Positions 34,428 to 43,548 of a DNA stretch of 64,000 nucleotides are shown piece after piece. The notes under the pieces are model-generated. The model saw nothing but the letters and a program-made list of their open reading frames with translations, had not been told where the DNA came from and made no database searches. Position 1 is the first letter of the stretch, and every line of letters begins with the position of its first letter. Origin of the DNA: Roseiarcus sp963784805. Lineage in GTDB: Bacteria; Pseudomonadota; Alphaproteobacteria; Rhizobiales; Beijerinckiaceae. Position numbers and translations under genes: made by a program. The DNA lies in contig CAWASR010000025.1 in the NCBI GenBank assembly GCA_963784805.1, positions 77,933-141,932 on the forward strand, written 5' to 3'.

Positions 34428-34814
34428 ATGCGCAGACTGAACCCGGCGACGATCCACCCGCCTTTCGCCAATTACGCGCACGGCGTCGCGATCGAACCGG
34501 GGAGCCGCGTCGTCCTTTGCTCCGGCCAACTGGGCGTCGACCGGGACGGCGCTGTTCCCGAGGCGGTTGAAGAGCAGGCGCGCCTCTGCTTTCGCGCGAT
34601 CGCGGCGATCCTCGGCGAGGCGGGCATGACGCTGGCCGATCTCGTGCGCGTCAACGCCTATGTCTCCTCGGCTCAGCATTTGAGCGGCTATATGAAGGTG
34701 CGCGATGAATTTGTCGGCGCCCCGCCGCCGGCCTCGACGCTGATGATCGTGCAGGGATTCGCCCGGCCGGAATTCAAGGTCGAGATCGAGGCCGTCGCCG
34801 CGCGTGCGGACTGA
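34428..34814 (+). CDS. RidA/YjgF-family imine deaminase-like protein
   Basis: The 128-residue protein has the YjgF fold: VLCSGQLGVDRDGAVPE, then the helix EEQARLCFRAIAAILGEAG, VRVNAYVSSAQHL and the C-terminal strand KVEIEAVAARAD. A true RidA carries a strictly conserved Arg near position 105; here RPEFKVEIEA preserves an Arg just before the last strand. RidA members hydrolyse reactive enamines and imines, and subgroups act in catabolic operons. GGAG lies 12 bases before the ATG. It is 17 bases from the creatininase gene. Confidence 0.88.
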   Translation: MRRLNPATIHPPFANYAHGVAIEPGSRVVLCSGQLGVDRDGAVPEAVEEQARLCFRAIAAILGEAGMTLADLVRVNAYVSSAQHLSGYMKVRDEFVGAPPPASTLMIVQGFARPEFKVEIEAVAARAD

Positions 34815-34831
34815 AGACTGAGGAGGGGCAG

Positions 34832-35644
34832 ATGCTGCCGACCAAGTTTTGGGCGGAAATGGGCTGGCGGGATTTCGCCGCCGCCGACATGAGCAAGGTC
34901 GTCGCGGTATTGCCGGTGGCGGCGATCGAGCAGCACGGGCCGCACCTGCCGGTCGGCGTCGATACGTTCATCAACCAAGGCTATCTTGCGCGGGCGGTCG
35001 AGCGCGTTCCCGACGACATGCCGGTCCTGTTTCTGCCCGTGCAGGCGATCGGCAAGTCGAACGAGCACATCGAGTTTCCCGGCACATTGACCTTTTCACT
35101 GGAGACGGTCGCCCGCGCCTGGATCGAGATCGGCGACAGCGTCGCCCGAACCGGCTGCCGCAAGCTCATCGTCATCAATTCGCACGGCGGCAATGTTCCG
35201 GTCATCGGCGCGGTCGTGCGCGAGTTGCGGGTTCGCCACCGGATGCTGGCCGTCCATGCGGCCTGGCATACGCTGGGTTACCCGGAAGGCCTGTTTTCGG
35301 CCGAGGAGCGCGCGCATGGGATTCATGGCGGAGACGCCGAGACCTCGCTAATGCTCGCTTTCAGGCCGGAGCTCGTGAGGATGGGGGAGGCGCGGAATTT
35401 CGTCAGCGCGGCGGTCGCGATCGAGGAGGAGTTCAAGCGGCTACGGGTCACCCAGCCGATCGGCATCGGCTGGATGTCGAGCGATCTCAACGAACTGGGC
35501 GCGGCGGGCGACGCCTCCCGGGCGACCGCGGCCAAGGGCGAAGCCTGCGCCGAATGCGGCGTCGACGGCTTTCTCGAACTTCTGCGGGACGTGCTCGCCT
35601 TCGATGTCGATCGCCTCGGCCGGGGACCTCTGGCGCGCCGCTGA
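34832..35644 (+). CDS. Creatininase-family amidohydrolase
   Basis: The 270-residue enzyme has the creatininase metal signature: IEQHGPHLPVGVDTFI, then VINSHGGNVPVIG and GIHGGDAETSLML. The family opens cyclic amides, for example creatinine to creatine, and also includes MftE and FAPy deformylase-like ArfB. Placement beside RidA and opposite a cytosine-deaminase-like enzyme suggests ring opening of an N-heterocycle. Strong GAGGAGG-like sequence lies 7 bases before the ATG. The substrate is not proven. Confidence 0.9.
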   Translation: MLPTKFWAEMGWRDFAAADMSKVVAVLPVAAIEQHGPHLPVGVDTFINQGYLARAVERVPDDMPVLFLPVQAIGKSNEHIEFPGTLTFSLETVARAWIEIGDSVARTGCRKLIVINSHGGNVPVIGAVVRELRVRHRMLAVHAAWHTLGYPEGLFSAEERAHGIHGGDAETSLMLAFRPELVRMGEARNFVSAAVAIEEEFKRLRVTQPIGIGWMSSDLNELGAAGDASRATAAKGEACAECGVDGFLELLRDVLAFDVDRLGRGPLARR

Positions 35645-35774
35645 CGGCGGATTTGCGCCGGTCGGGCCCGGGTAACGAGCGGCGCGTCAGCGGGACGCCG
35701 CCGGGGTGGTCTTTGACGCGATCCTCGGCCATAGTAAGTCGTTGCAATTGCGGCGCCGAAGGGGGAGCGGGCGC

Positions 35775-37151
35775 ATGGCGCTGAAGTTTGGCGATTCGGT
35801 CGTCGCCGATCCTCAACTCGCCGACGTCGAGCGCGCCATCGAGACTGCGCCGCGCGAAGCCGGCTGGCGGATCAATCTCGACAATGGCGAAGATGATCAT
35901 ATGGAAGCGGTCGCTTCGCCGGCAGGGCTTTATGCCGTGACGTTCGTCGATCGCGGCCAACGCTTCAATGCGGCGGCGGCGGTCGACGCGAACGGCCTCA
36001 AAGACATCCTTTGCAAATATCTCAACGGCGACACCGACTGGAGGGACGGAGCGAACTTTGTCGCCGAGCAGGCGCCGGGGGCGCGCGCGCGGGCCGCGCG
36101 CCGCATCACCTCGAAGCCTCCGACCTGGGCAATCGCCCTGGTCGCTGGTTCGTTCTTCGGAATGCCGCTCATTGTGCGCTGGCTGCCGAAAGGCGGTCCC
36201 GACGACTACGGCTGGCTTACGATCGCCGTGATCGTCGGCGGGCCGATGGCGGTCCTGCTGCTGGCGATGATCGTCAACAAGCTGTTGCAGCTGCGTCGCG
36301 TCGCCGGTTGGCCGCAAGCTGCGGGGAGGGTCACCAAATCCGCCGTCGCGACGAGACATCAAAGGCCTTCGGGCAAGGCGACGCAGCTGATCAATTTCCC
36401 GGCGATCGAATATGAGTTTGCGGCTAACGGCCAGACGTACACGGGTAAGCGCATCGCGGTCGGCGAGGATACCGGCGGGGCCAATATCGAGGCTACGCTG
36501 GCGCGCTATCCGGTCGGCGCCGCTGTAGCGGTCTATTACGATCCCTCCGACCCGGAGAATTGCGTCCTCGAGCGCGGCGCCCCGGCTCTGCTTCCCGTTC
36601 AGGGCTGCGGCACGACCTTGACGAGCCTCGCGGCGATTGGATTTTGCGGTTACTGGCTGGTCAAGCACTATGACAGCGCGATCGCGCCGATGTGGGCGAC
36701 CGGGCACGGCCGCGTCTCTCTCTTGGCCGCGATCGTCGGGGCGCTTTCGCTCATGGCGTATTTTGGTTCGCTGATCATCGCCAAGCAAAATGAACAGCCC
36801 TGGTCGTCCGTCAATGGCACGATCGTCGACAGTCGAACGGAAAGCGACAATCGCGGCCGACAAACACGCTATGCGCCCGTGGTGGAATACGCCTACCTCG
36901 TCCACGAGCGGCAGTTCCACGGCCGCACCATCGCGTCCGACGATCAGGGCGAACTCACGCTCGCCGAAGCGGAGAAGATCGCGGCCCGTTACCCGAAAGG
37001 CAGTCCGGCGGTGATCTACTACGATCCCAAGGACCCGCGCGACGCGATGCTGGAGAGGCCTTCCGCTAACCGTGCGAACCGCGCCGCCCTGGCGGTCGCC
37101 GTCGTCAGTTTCCTTGTCGCCGTCTACGCCAGCGGCTATTTCCGCTCGTAA
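35775..37151 (+). CDS. DUF3592 membrane protein with two repeats
   Basis: The 458-residue protein starts with about 105 residues of soluble N-terminal sequence (YbjN-like LDNGEDDHMEAVAS and YAVTFVDRGQRF). Hydrophobic segments near 120-140 and 155-175, a first DUF3592 unit ending VYYDPSDPENCVLERG, two more helices, a second unit ending IYYDPKDPRDAMLER and a terminal helix follow. DUF3592 proteins are membrane proteins of unknown role. The ATG 35775 has GGGGGAG upstream; earlier starts would add basic low-complexity residues. Confidence 0.85.
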   Translation: MALKFGDSVVADPQLADVERAIETAPREAGWRINLDNGEDDHMEAVASPAGLYAVTFVDRGQRFNAAAAVDANGLKDILCKYLNGDTDWRDGANFVAEQAPGARARAARRITSKPPTWAIALVAGSFFGMPLIVRWLPKGGPDDYGWLTIAVIVGGPMAVLLLAMIVNKLLQLRRVAGWPQAAGRVTKSAVATRHQRPSGKATQLINFPAIEYEFAANGQTYTGKRIAVGEDTGGANIEATLARYPVGAAVAVYYDPSDPENCVLERGAPALLPVQGCGTTLTSLAAIGFCGYWLVKHYDSAIAPMWATGHGRVSLLAAIVGALSLMAYFGSLIIAKQNEQPWSSVNGTIVDSRTESDNRGRQTRYAPVVEYAYLVHERQFHGRTIASDDQGELTLAEAEKIAARYPKGSPAVIYYDPKDPRDAMLERPSANRANRAALAVAVVSFLVAVYASGYFRS

Positions 37152-37252
37152 GCCTAAGGGGCGGCGCTCGGCTTGTCGGCGATGGCTGGCGCGGTCAGGA
37201 TGGGCTTAAGGCGGCCGCGCCCGATTCCTGCGGCTCCGAGGGGAGGACGTTC

Positions 37253-38305
37253 ATGCTTTTGCCAACGACGCTGGTCGGATCGTACGCGCAGCCCGAATGG
37301 CTGATCGACCGCGCCAAGCTCGCGGGACGCTTTCCGCCGCGGGTCCGGGCCAAGGAGCTGTGGCGCATTTCCGAGCCCTATCTGGCCGAGGCGCAGGACG
37401 ACGCGACGGTGCTCGCGATCAGGGCGCAGGAGGACGCCGGGCTCGACATCATCACCGACGGCGAAATCCGGCGCGAAAGCTATTCGAACCGCTTCGCGAC
37501 CGCGCTCGAGGGGATCGACATCGACAACCCGGGCGTCGCGCTCGACCGCTCGGGCCATCCCAATCCGGCGCCGCGCATCGTCGGCAAGATCCGCCGCAAG
37601 CATGCGGTCGAGGTCGGCGACCTGAACTTCCTGCGCAAGCACACAGACCACACGGTCAAGATGACGGTGCCGGGTCCGTTCACCATGAGCCAGCAGGCGC
37701 AGAACGACTTTTACCCGAACGTCGCCGAGGCGGCGATGGACTACGCCGACGCGGTCAACGCCGAGATCAAGGATCTGTTCGCGGCCGGCGCGGACATCGT
37801 CCAGATCGACGAGCCCTATATGCAGGCGCGGCCCGGTCCGGCGGAAGAGTACGGTCTCGCGGCGCTGAACCGGGCGCTCGACGGCGTCGTCGGCGCGACC
37901 GCGGTGCATATCTGCTTCGGCTACGCCGCGATCATCCATGAACGGCCGAGCGCCTATTCGTTCCTCAAGCAGCTCAGGGGCTGCCGCTGCCAGCAGGTCT
38001 CGATCGAGACGGCGCAGTCCAATCTCGACTGCGCGGTGCTGGCCGACCTGCCGGACCAGAAGATCATCCTCGGCGTCATCGACCTCTCGACGCCTGAGAT
38101 CGAGACGCCGGAGACGGTGGCGGCGCGCATCCGGCGCGCGTTCGCCTACCGTAAGGCGGAGGACATCATCGTCGCGCCCGACTGCGGGCTCAAGTACCTG
38201 CCGCGCGAGGCGGCGTTCGGCAAGATGAAGGCGATGGTCGAAGGGGCGCGGATCGTGCGGGCGGAAGTGACGGGGAAGCAGGCCCGGCCCGACCCGACGC
38301 CTTAA
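37253..38305 (+). CDS. MetE-like cobalamin-independent methyltransferase domain
   Basis: The 350-residue protein corresponds to only the C-terminal catalytic half of MetE. It starts LLPTTLVGSYAQPEWL, includes DIITDGEIRRESY, TVPGPFTMSQ and DIVQIDEPYMQ, and has zinc-ligand candidates in VHICFGY and VAPDCGLKYL. Full MetE is about 750 residues; short forms like this are known as core-MetE or as enzymes acting on other methyl donors. The methyl donor is uncertain. It starts with strong GGGGAGGA 6 bases before the ATG and stands alone, followed by AT-rich repeat DNA. Confidence 0.88.
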   Translation: MLLPTTLVGSYAQPEWLIDRAKLAGRFPPRVRAKELWRISEPYLAEAQDDATVLAIRAQEDAGLDIITDGEIRRESYSNRFATALEGIDIDNPGVALDRSGHPNPAPRIVGKIRRKHAVEVGDLNFLRKHTDHTVKMTVPGPFTMSQQAQNDFYPNVAEAAMDYADAVNAEIKDLFAAGADIVQIDEPYMQARPGPAEEYGLAALNRALDGVVGATAVHICFGYAAIIHERPSAYSFLKQLRGCRCQQVSIETAQSNLDCAVLADLPDQKIILGVIDLSTPEIETPETVAARIRRAFAYRKAEDIIVAPDCGLKYLPREAAFGKMKAMVEGARIVRAEVTGKQARPDPTP

Positions 38306-38365
38306 AAACATTTTGTAATTGTGTTATCGGCCCAGACCCGATTGTCCGCCGAAGCTCGCCAAATT

Positions 38366-38507
38366 ATTCCAAGAAAAACCAAGCCGGGCCAATAAAAACC
38401 AAGGAAATCCAAGAGAAAAAATGCTTGGATTCGCTTGGATTTTCTCGTCCGAAACCGGACTTTTCAAGGGCTTACGGCGAATTCCAAGGAAAGGTTTTAA
38501 CTCCCAA
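38366..38507. repeat. CCAAG/CTTGG repeat-rich palindromic stretch
   Basis: The pentamer CCAAG or its complement recurs many times. AATCCAAG (38406-38413) is inverted relative to CTTGGATT at 38424-38431 and again at 38434-38441, the latter two being tandem. The stretch directly precedes the IS66 remnant and resembles the repetitive leader seen with some transposons. It has no gene. Confidence 0.4.
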
Positions 38508-38589
38508 GGTGGGGGTGAGTCTCATGAGCAACAGTTTTTGGGAAAATGACTGAGGGCGTGCGATTTTCCGGGACGCGGGGTGGGGAAAC

Positions 38590-39461
38590 ATGAGTCAAGG
38601 TATGGATGATTCTCCGACCCGAGAATTCGCGACCTGATTACCGCGCTGCAGCGTGAGATTGAGGTTTTGCGGGCGGAGAACGCGGCGTTGCGCCAAGAGG
38701 TCGCCGACCTTCGGCGTCAGCTGGACAAGAACAGTTCGAACAGCGGCAAGCCGCCGTCGAGCGACGGCTTGAGGAAGCCGCCGCGCGTCGCCGGCAGCAC
38801 GCGCGGCAAGTCGGACAAGACGAGCGGCGGGCAAGCGGGCCATGCCGGCGGCACGTTGAAGCAGGCGGCGAAGCCCGATGTGACCGAGCGGCATGAGGCC
38901 GAAGCGTGTCGCCATTGCCTGGCCGGGCTGACGACGGCGATGATCACGGGAGTTGAGAAGAGGCAGGTGTTTGATCTGCCCGAGCCGCGACTGGAGGTCA
39001 CCGAACATCAGGCGATGATTTATCGCTGCGCGCACTGCCGCGGCCAGACCACGGCGTTGTTCCCCGAGGGGGTGATCGCGCCGGCTCAGTATGGCCCGCG
39101 CGTCAGAGCGGCGTCGGTTTATCTCAGCGTTCAGCAGCTCCTTCCCGAAGATCGGGTGGCGCAGGCGATGGCCGACCTGTTCGGCGCCGCGACGCTTTGC
39201 CCGGACAGCGTCGTCGCCTGGGGCAAAAGGAAGGCCGAGGAATTTGAGGCTGTGGCGGCGCGGATCGCCGCGCTGGCGGCGCAAGCTCCCGTGCGCCATC
39301 TCGACGAAACCGGCTTTCGCGTCGCCGGCAAGGGCCAATGGCTTCATACCGCATCGACCGCGGCCCTGACCTCGTATCGGGTGTCGGCCAAACGCGGCGA
39401 CTTGCCCAAGGGCTTTCGCGGCGGCGTCGTCGTCCACGATCATATCAAACTCCATATGTGA
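38590..39461 (+). pseudogene. IS66-family transposase remnant (N-terminal part)
   Basis: The reading that begins as TTG 38667 (RAENAALRQEVADLRRQL) is the IS66 TnpC leucine-zipper start, followed by NSSNSGKPPSSDGLRKP, a Zn-finger-like CRHCLAG and CAHCRGQ pair, and RHLDETGFRVAGKGQWLH with the first catalytic Asp. It stops after VVVHDHIKLHM, just past the second catalytic Asp, where TnpC normally continues for another 200 residues. The natural 5' start at the ATG 38590 region is also out of frame. The element is broken at both ends and surely inactive. Confidence 0.85.
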
Positions 39462-39612
39462 CTGATCCGCGCCACGCCATGCCGGCCGCGACCGCCGTTG
39501 CATTGGCGCACTGACCGTCGATCGCCTCATTCTTGGCGAGAAAGAGATTAGCACAGCTTTCGGTTTTCCAAAAGGAATTGTCTCGAAAGTTCGCGAAGCA
39601 TCCGTTCTCCCA

Positions 39613-40050
39613 TCAGGCGTAAGTCACCAGCGGCGCGCCGGCGACGATGAAGACCGTTCCGAAGCCCAGTCGCGCCAGATTGAGCTGACCCGCCTCGCCG
39701 AGCAGCGAGGCGCTGATCGCGACCTTGACCAGAACGTTGCAGCTCCAGATCGGCGCCAGCTTCGCAAGCGGCGCCTGAAAGCGCCACAGCGCGAAACTGA
39801 TCAGCCCCGCGCCGAGCGAAAACGTCACCCCGGCCAGCGCTGCATAGCCGAGGCCCTGGCCGGTCCAGGGCGCGCCGCGCGAGATCCAGCTCGCGACCAA
39901 CCCGGCCAGCGCGATCACCAGACCGAACGCAACCAAATAATACGCAGGCCCGGTCTGATGGAGCGCGCTCTGCTTCTGGAAGACCGCCGTCACCCCCCAG
40001 AACACCGCCGGAAGCACTCCGCCCACCAAAACGACAAGCGCGGCTGACAT
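39613..40050 (-). CDS. Small DMT/EamA-like membrane protein
   Basis: This 145-residue protein has four to five hydrophobic segments (MSAALVVLVGGVLPAVFWG, AYYLVAFGLVIALAGLVAS, LGYAALAGVTFSLGAGLISF). It looks like one EamA/DMT repeat of the type that works as a dimer, with PIWSCNVLVKVAISASL before the last helix. Substrate unknown. The ATG at 40050 has AAGGAGC 5 bases upstream, a strong site. It lies between the IS66 remnant and a broken HTH gene on the opposite strand. Confidence 0.78.
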   Translation of the reverse strand: MSAALVVLVGGVLPAVFWGVTAVFQKQSALHQTGPAYYLVAFGLVIALAGLVASWISRGAPWTGQGLGYAALAGVTFSLGAGLISFALWRFQAPLAKLAPIWSCNVLVKVAISASLLGEAGQLNLARLGFGTVFIVAGAPLVTYA

Positions 40051-40258
40051 GGTTGCTCCTTATTCTTTGGCTGATTCGGACGTGACAGGATTCGCGATGG
40101 CCTCGAATCGGCGACAGGCCCGTCAGCCAACTCATGCCGCAAATCGCCGCTTTGTGGGTTAGACATAACTGCAAAGGGAATTGAGGGTGGAATGCGCCGA
40201 AAATACAAAATCCTTGCTTGCTTTATCTAATGAGTGATGAGGGAAAAGGGAATTCCCG

Positions 40259-40559
40259 ATGACCTATAAGACCCGATCAATCGGCGAGTTCATGAAATGG
40301 ACCCAGCGCGAGGTCGCGGACCCCGCGGTCGCGGCCAAGACCTCCAGGCGCTGGTTCGATAGCGAGGCTGCGTCTCGCGTTGTTGCGTCTGATCGCGTCC
40401 CGGCGGCCCGCCTCGGTGAGCGAGCCGGCGACGCTCGCCGACCGCGCGGTCTCCAGCCTGTCGCGCGCGCCGCGGGCGCCGGCGCGGCGGGTTACGCTCG
40501 ATCTCGATCTCGTCGGCGCGAGCCGCGTCGTTTGGGTCGACCGGGCCGAGGATCGGTAG
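40259..40559 (+). pseudogene. Broken HTH transcriptional regulator
   Basis: The start MTYKTRSIGEFMKWTQREVADP and RRWFDSEA is typical of a small HTH antitoxin-like regulator family (HVO_A0114-type). After about base 40365 this frame becomes Arg/Ala-rich noise, while the next frame reads LRLALLRLIASRRPASVSE and ends ARRVTLDLDLVGASRVVWV at a TAG (40557-40559). A middle stretch of about 30 residues of the usual helix-turn-helix is missing. A frameshift plus an internal deletion explains this. The upstream sequence is AT-rich. No toxin-like partner is visible. Confidence 0.6.
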
Positions 40560-40707
40560 AGAACGAAGGCGGGCCAGCGCCCGGCCCTCCACCGCCCTCC
40601 GTACGACTGGCGGGACGCGGAAATGCGCCTTATATGTCGCTTAATCGTCACGATCGCGCCGCGCCGCAGCCATCGTGGCATGACTCGAACAACCGAAACG
40701 GATTGCG

Positions 40708-42003
40708 ATGTCGTCACCCACTGCCTCATCGGCGCACGTCGCCCATTTCACCCTCGCCAACGGCCTCGAAATGGTGGTGATCCCGGATCACCGCGCGCCG
40801 GTCGTCACGCACATGGTCTGGTATCGCAACGGCGCCGCCGACGATCCGCCGGGCAAGTCGGGGATCGCCCATTTCCTCGAACATTTGATGTTCAAGGGCA
40901 CCAAGCGCCATCCCAAGGGCGAATTCTCCGAATTCGTCGCCGACGTCGGCGGCCACGAAAACGCCTTCACCGGCAATGATTTCACCGCCTATTTCCAGCA
41001 GATCGCCAAAGAGCGCCTCAAGGCCTGTATGGAGTTCGAGGCCGACCGGATGACCGGCCTAACCCTCACCGCCGCAATCGTCGGGCCGGAGCGCGACGTC
41101 GTGCTCGAGGAGCGGCGCATGCATTGCGACACCGACCCCGGCGCCCAACTCGGCGAGGCGGTCCAGGCGGCGCTCTTCACCCACCACCCTTACGGGATCC
41201 CGATCATCGGCTGGGGGCACGAGATCGAGGGCTTAAAGCGCGAGGACGCGCTCGCCTATTACCGGCGCTTCTATACGCCCGAAAACGCGATTCTGGTGGT
41301 CGCCGGCGACGTCGAGCCGGGCGAGGCGCGCGCGCTCGCCGAGGAAACCTACGGCCGGATCAAGCCGCGCGGCAAGAAGCCAGAGCGCAGCCGCCCGCTG
41401 GAGCCGCCGACGGTGGCCAACCGGCTGGTCACGGTCGCCGACGGCAAGGTCGAACAGCCGAACTGGCAGCGCCATTATCTGGCGCCGTCCTGCCGCACCG
41501 CGGCGCCGGGCGAAGCGGAGGCGCTCGAAGTCGCGGCCCATCTTCTCGGCGGCGGGCAGACCAGCCTTCTCTATCGCGCGCTGGTGATGGAGGAGAAGCT
41601 CGCGGTCTCGGCCTGGGCCTATTACCACGGCGCCGCGCTCGACCAGAGCAGGTTCATCTTCAATGTGACGCCCGCGCCCGAGGTTTCGCTGGAGACGCTC
41701 GACAAGGCCTTCGACCGGACGCTGGCGAAGTTCCTGACCGCGGGCGTCGAAGCGGGCGAACTGGAGCGGGCCAAGACGCGCCTCGTCGCCGACGCGATTT
41801 ACGCCCGCGACAGCCAGTCCGATCTCGCGCGCTGGTACGGCTCGTCGCTGGCGGTCGGCCAGACGCTTGAGGACGTCGAGCAATGGCCGGCGAGAATCGA
41901 GGCGGTCACGGCCGAGGCTGTGATCGAGGCGGCCCGCCGCTGGCTCGTCCACAAGCCCGCCGTGACTGGCCATCTGCTGCCGTTGGAAAGCCAAGCGGCG
42001 TAA
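40708..42003 (+). CDS. M16-family zinc peptidase, catalytic subunit
   Basis: The 431-residue protein has the inverted zinc motif HxxEH in IAHFLEHLMFKGTK (His55, Glu58, His59), followed by NAFTGNDFTAYF and the third ligand Glu about 76 residues later in VVLEERRMH. M16B enzymes cut small peptides, often in the periplasm or at membranes, as a heterodimer with an inactive partner. The next gene encodes exactly such a partner. No signal peptide is obvious at the N-terminus. Confidence 0.93.
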   Translation: MSSPTASSAHVAHFTLANGLEMVVIPDHRAPVVTHMVWYRNGAADDPPGKSGIAHFLEHLMFKGTKRHPKGEFSEFVADVGGHENAFTGNDFTAYFQQIAKERLKACMEFEADRMTGLTLTAAIVGPERDVVLEERRMHCDTDPGAQLGEAVQAALFTHHPYGIPIIGWGHEIEGLKREDALAYYRRFYTPENAILVVAGDVEPGEARALAEETYGRIKPRGKKPERSRPLEPPTVANRLVTVADGKVEQPNWQRHYLAPSCRTAAPGEAEALEVAAHLLGGGQTSLLYRALVMEEKLAVSAWAYYHGAALDQSRFIFNVTPAPEVSLETLDKAFDRTLAKFLTAGVEAGELERAKTRLVADAIYARDSQSDLARWYGSSLAVGQTLEDVEQWPARIEAVTAEAVIEAARRWLVHKPAVTGHLLPLESQAA

Positions 42004-42052
42004 GGACGCTGAATTTCTCGCTTCGGCGTCGCCGGTGGCGGCGTCTAATGAA

Positions 42053-43366
42053 ATGCCAACGACCAAGACTTTGGAAACGCCCATGCAGAAGCACATCGTC
42101 GTCTCGCCCGCCCAGTCCGCCGTCAACGTGGAGCCCATCGTGACTCCGCGCGGGCTGAAAGTCTGGCACGTCGAATCCTCGACCGTTCCACTGGTCTCGC
42201 TCGAATTCGCGATGCGCGGGGGCGCTGCGCAGGATCCGGCTGACAAGGCCGGCGCCGGCATGCTGATGACCGGACTGCTCGACGAAGGCGCGGGGGACCT
42301 CGATTCGCAAGGCTTCCAGCGGGCGCTGGACGAGAAAGCGGTCGAGATGTCGTTTCACTGCGACCGCGATCACGTGAGCGGCCGCATGCGCACGCTGACG
42401 AAAAATCTCGACCGCGCCGCCGAACTCTTGCGCCTCGCGGTCAACGAGCCGCGGTTCGACGAGGAGCCGTTCGAGCGCGCGCGCGAATACGCCAATGCGC
42501 GCCTGCGCCACGACGCCAACGATCCAGGCTCGGTCGCCAACCGCAACTGGCGCGCGAAGGCCTTTCCCGGCCACCCCTATGGTCAGCCGGTCGGCGGCGC
42601 GCTCGAGAGCTTGGCCCGCATCGAGCGGATCGATCTCGTCACGGCGGCCAAGCGCCAGTTGGCGCGCGATCAGCTCATGATCGCGGTCGTCGGCGCGATC
42701 GACGAAAAGGGCGCGGCGAAGCTCATCGATAAGGTGTTCGCCGACCTGCCGGCGAAGGCCGATCTGACCCCGGTCGCCGAGGCGGCCTTTGCGGGATTGG
42801 GCGCGATCGACGCCATCGATCTCGACGTGCCGCAATCGACCATCCGCTTCGGTCGGCCAGCCCTGCACCGCGACGATCCGGACTATATCGCCAGCATGGT
42901 CGCCGTCCACGTGCTCGGCGGATCGGGCTCGATGACCTCGCGGCTGTTCCGCGAAGTGCGCGAGAAGCGGGGCCTCGCCTATACCGTGTTCGGCGCCTTC
43001 TACGCCCTCGACCACGGCGCCTACTTTTACGGCGGCACCACCACCAAGAACGAGCGGGCGCGCGAGTCGTTCGACGTCGCCGCCCACGAGATCCGCGACG
43101 TCGCGCTCAACGGCCTCAACGAGGAGGAGCTGGAGAAGGGCAAGACGTATCTCATCGGGTCCTATCCCTTGCGCTTCGACACCTCGGTCAAGATCGCCTC
43201 CCAGCTGGTCCACATCCAGCTCGAGGGCCGGCCGCCCGAATGGCTCAATGAGCGCAACCGGGAGATCGCCGCGGTGACGAAAGAGAGCGTCCGCCGCGCC
43301 GCCCGCCGCGCCTTCGGCGACGGGGCGCTGCATACGACGGTGGTCGGCAGGCCGGAGGGCTTTTGA
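42053..43366 (+). CDS. M16-family peptidase, noncatalytic partner
   Basis: The protein has the M16 fold but AGMLMTGLLDEGAG stands where HxxEH would be, so it cannot bind zinc. The C-terminal half has SRLFREVREKRGLAYTVFGAF, the Arg/Tyr pair that grips substrate in M16B heterodimers. It lies 50 bases after the catalytic gene. Possible starts are GTG 42035, ATG 42053 and ATG 42083; none has a strong Shine-Dalgarno site, so the start is uncertain by about 15 residues. Confidence 0.9.
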   Translation: MPTTKTLETPMQKHIVVSPAQSAVNVEPIVTPRGLKVWHVESSTVPLVSLEFAMRGGAAQDPADKAGAGMLMTGLLDEGAGDLDSQGFQRALDEKAVEMSFHCDRDHVSGRMRTLTKNLDRAAELLRLAVNEPRFDEEPFERAREYANARLRHDANDPGSVANRNWRAKAFPGHPYGQPVGGALESLARIERIDLVTAAKRQLARDQLMIAVVGAIDEKGAAKLIDKVFADLPAKADLTPVAEAAFAGLGAIDAIDLDVPQSTIRFGRPALHRDDPDYIASMVAVHVLGGSGSMTSRLFREVREKRGLAYTVFGAFYALDHGAYFYGGTTTKNERARESFDVAAHEIRDVALNGLNEEELEKGKTYLIGSYPLRFDTSVKIASQLVHIQLEGRPPEWLNERNREIAAVTKESVRRAARRAFGDGALHTTVVGRPEGF

Positions 43367-43548
43367 TTTTTCCTTCTCCCGCCCGCGGGAGAAAGCGACG
43401 TCGCGGGAATATCGGTTCCGCACAATCGGGACGCTGCACCGCCGCATTTGGCCGGACCCGACGGCCATTCGGTTGAATTTCGACGCGCTTCCCGGGACCG
43501 ATGACCGCTTGCGATGGGCGCCGCGCTGCGGCGGGCGCTAGCCGTCAA

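Noticed and set aside
38366..38507. Possible CRISPR array from repeated CCAAG/CTTGG units
   Set aside because: Repeat units are too short, irregularly spaced and partly inverted; no cas gene nearby.
41906..43468. Long open minus-strand frame across the second M16 gene
   Set aside because: Antisense artefact of a clear M16 coding sequence; product is low complexity and rich in Arg, Asp and Val.
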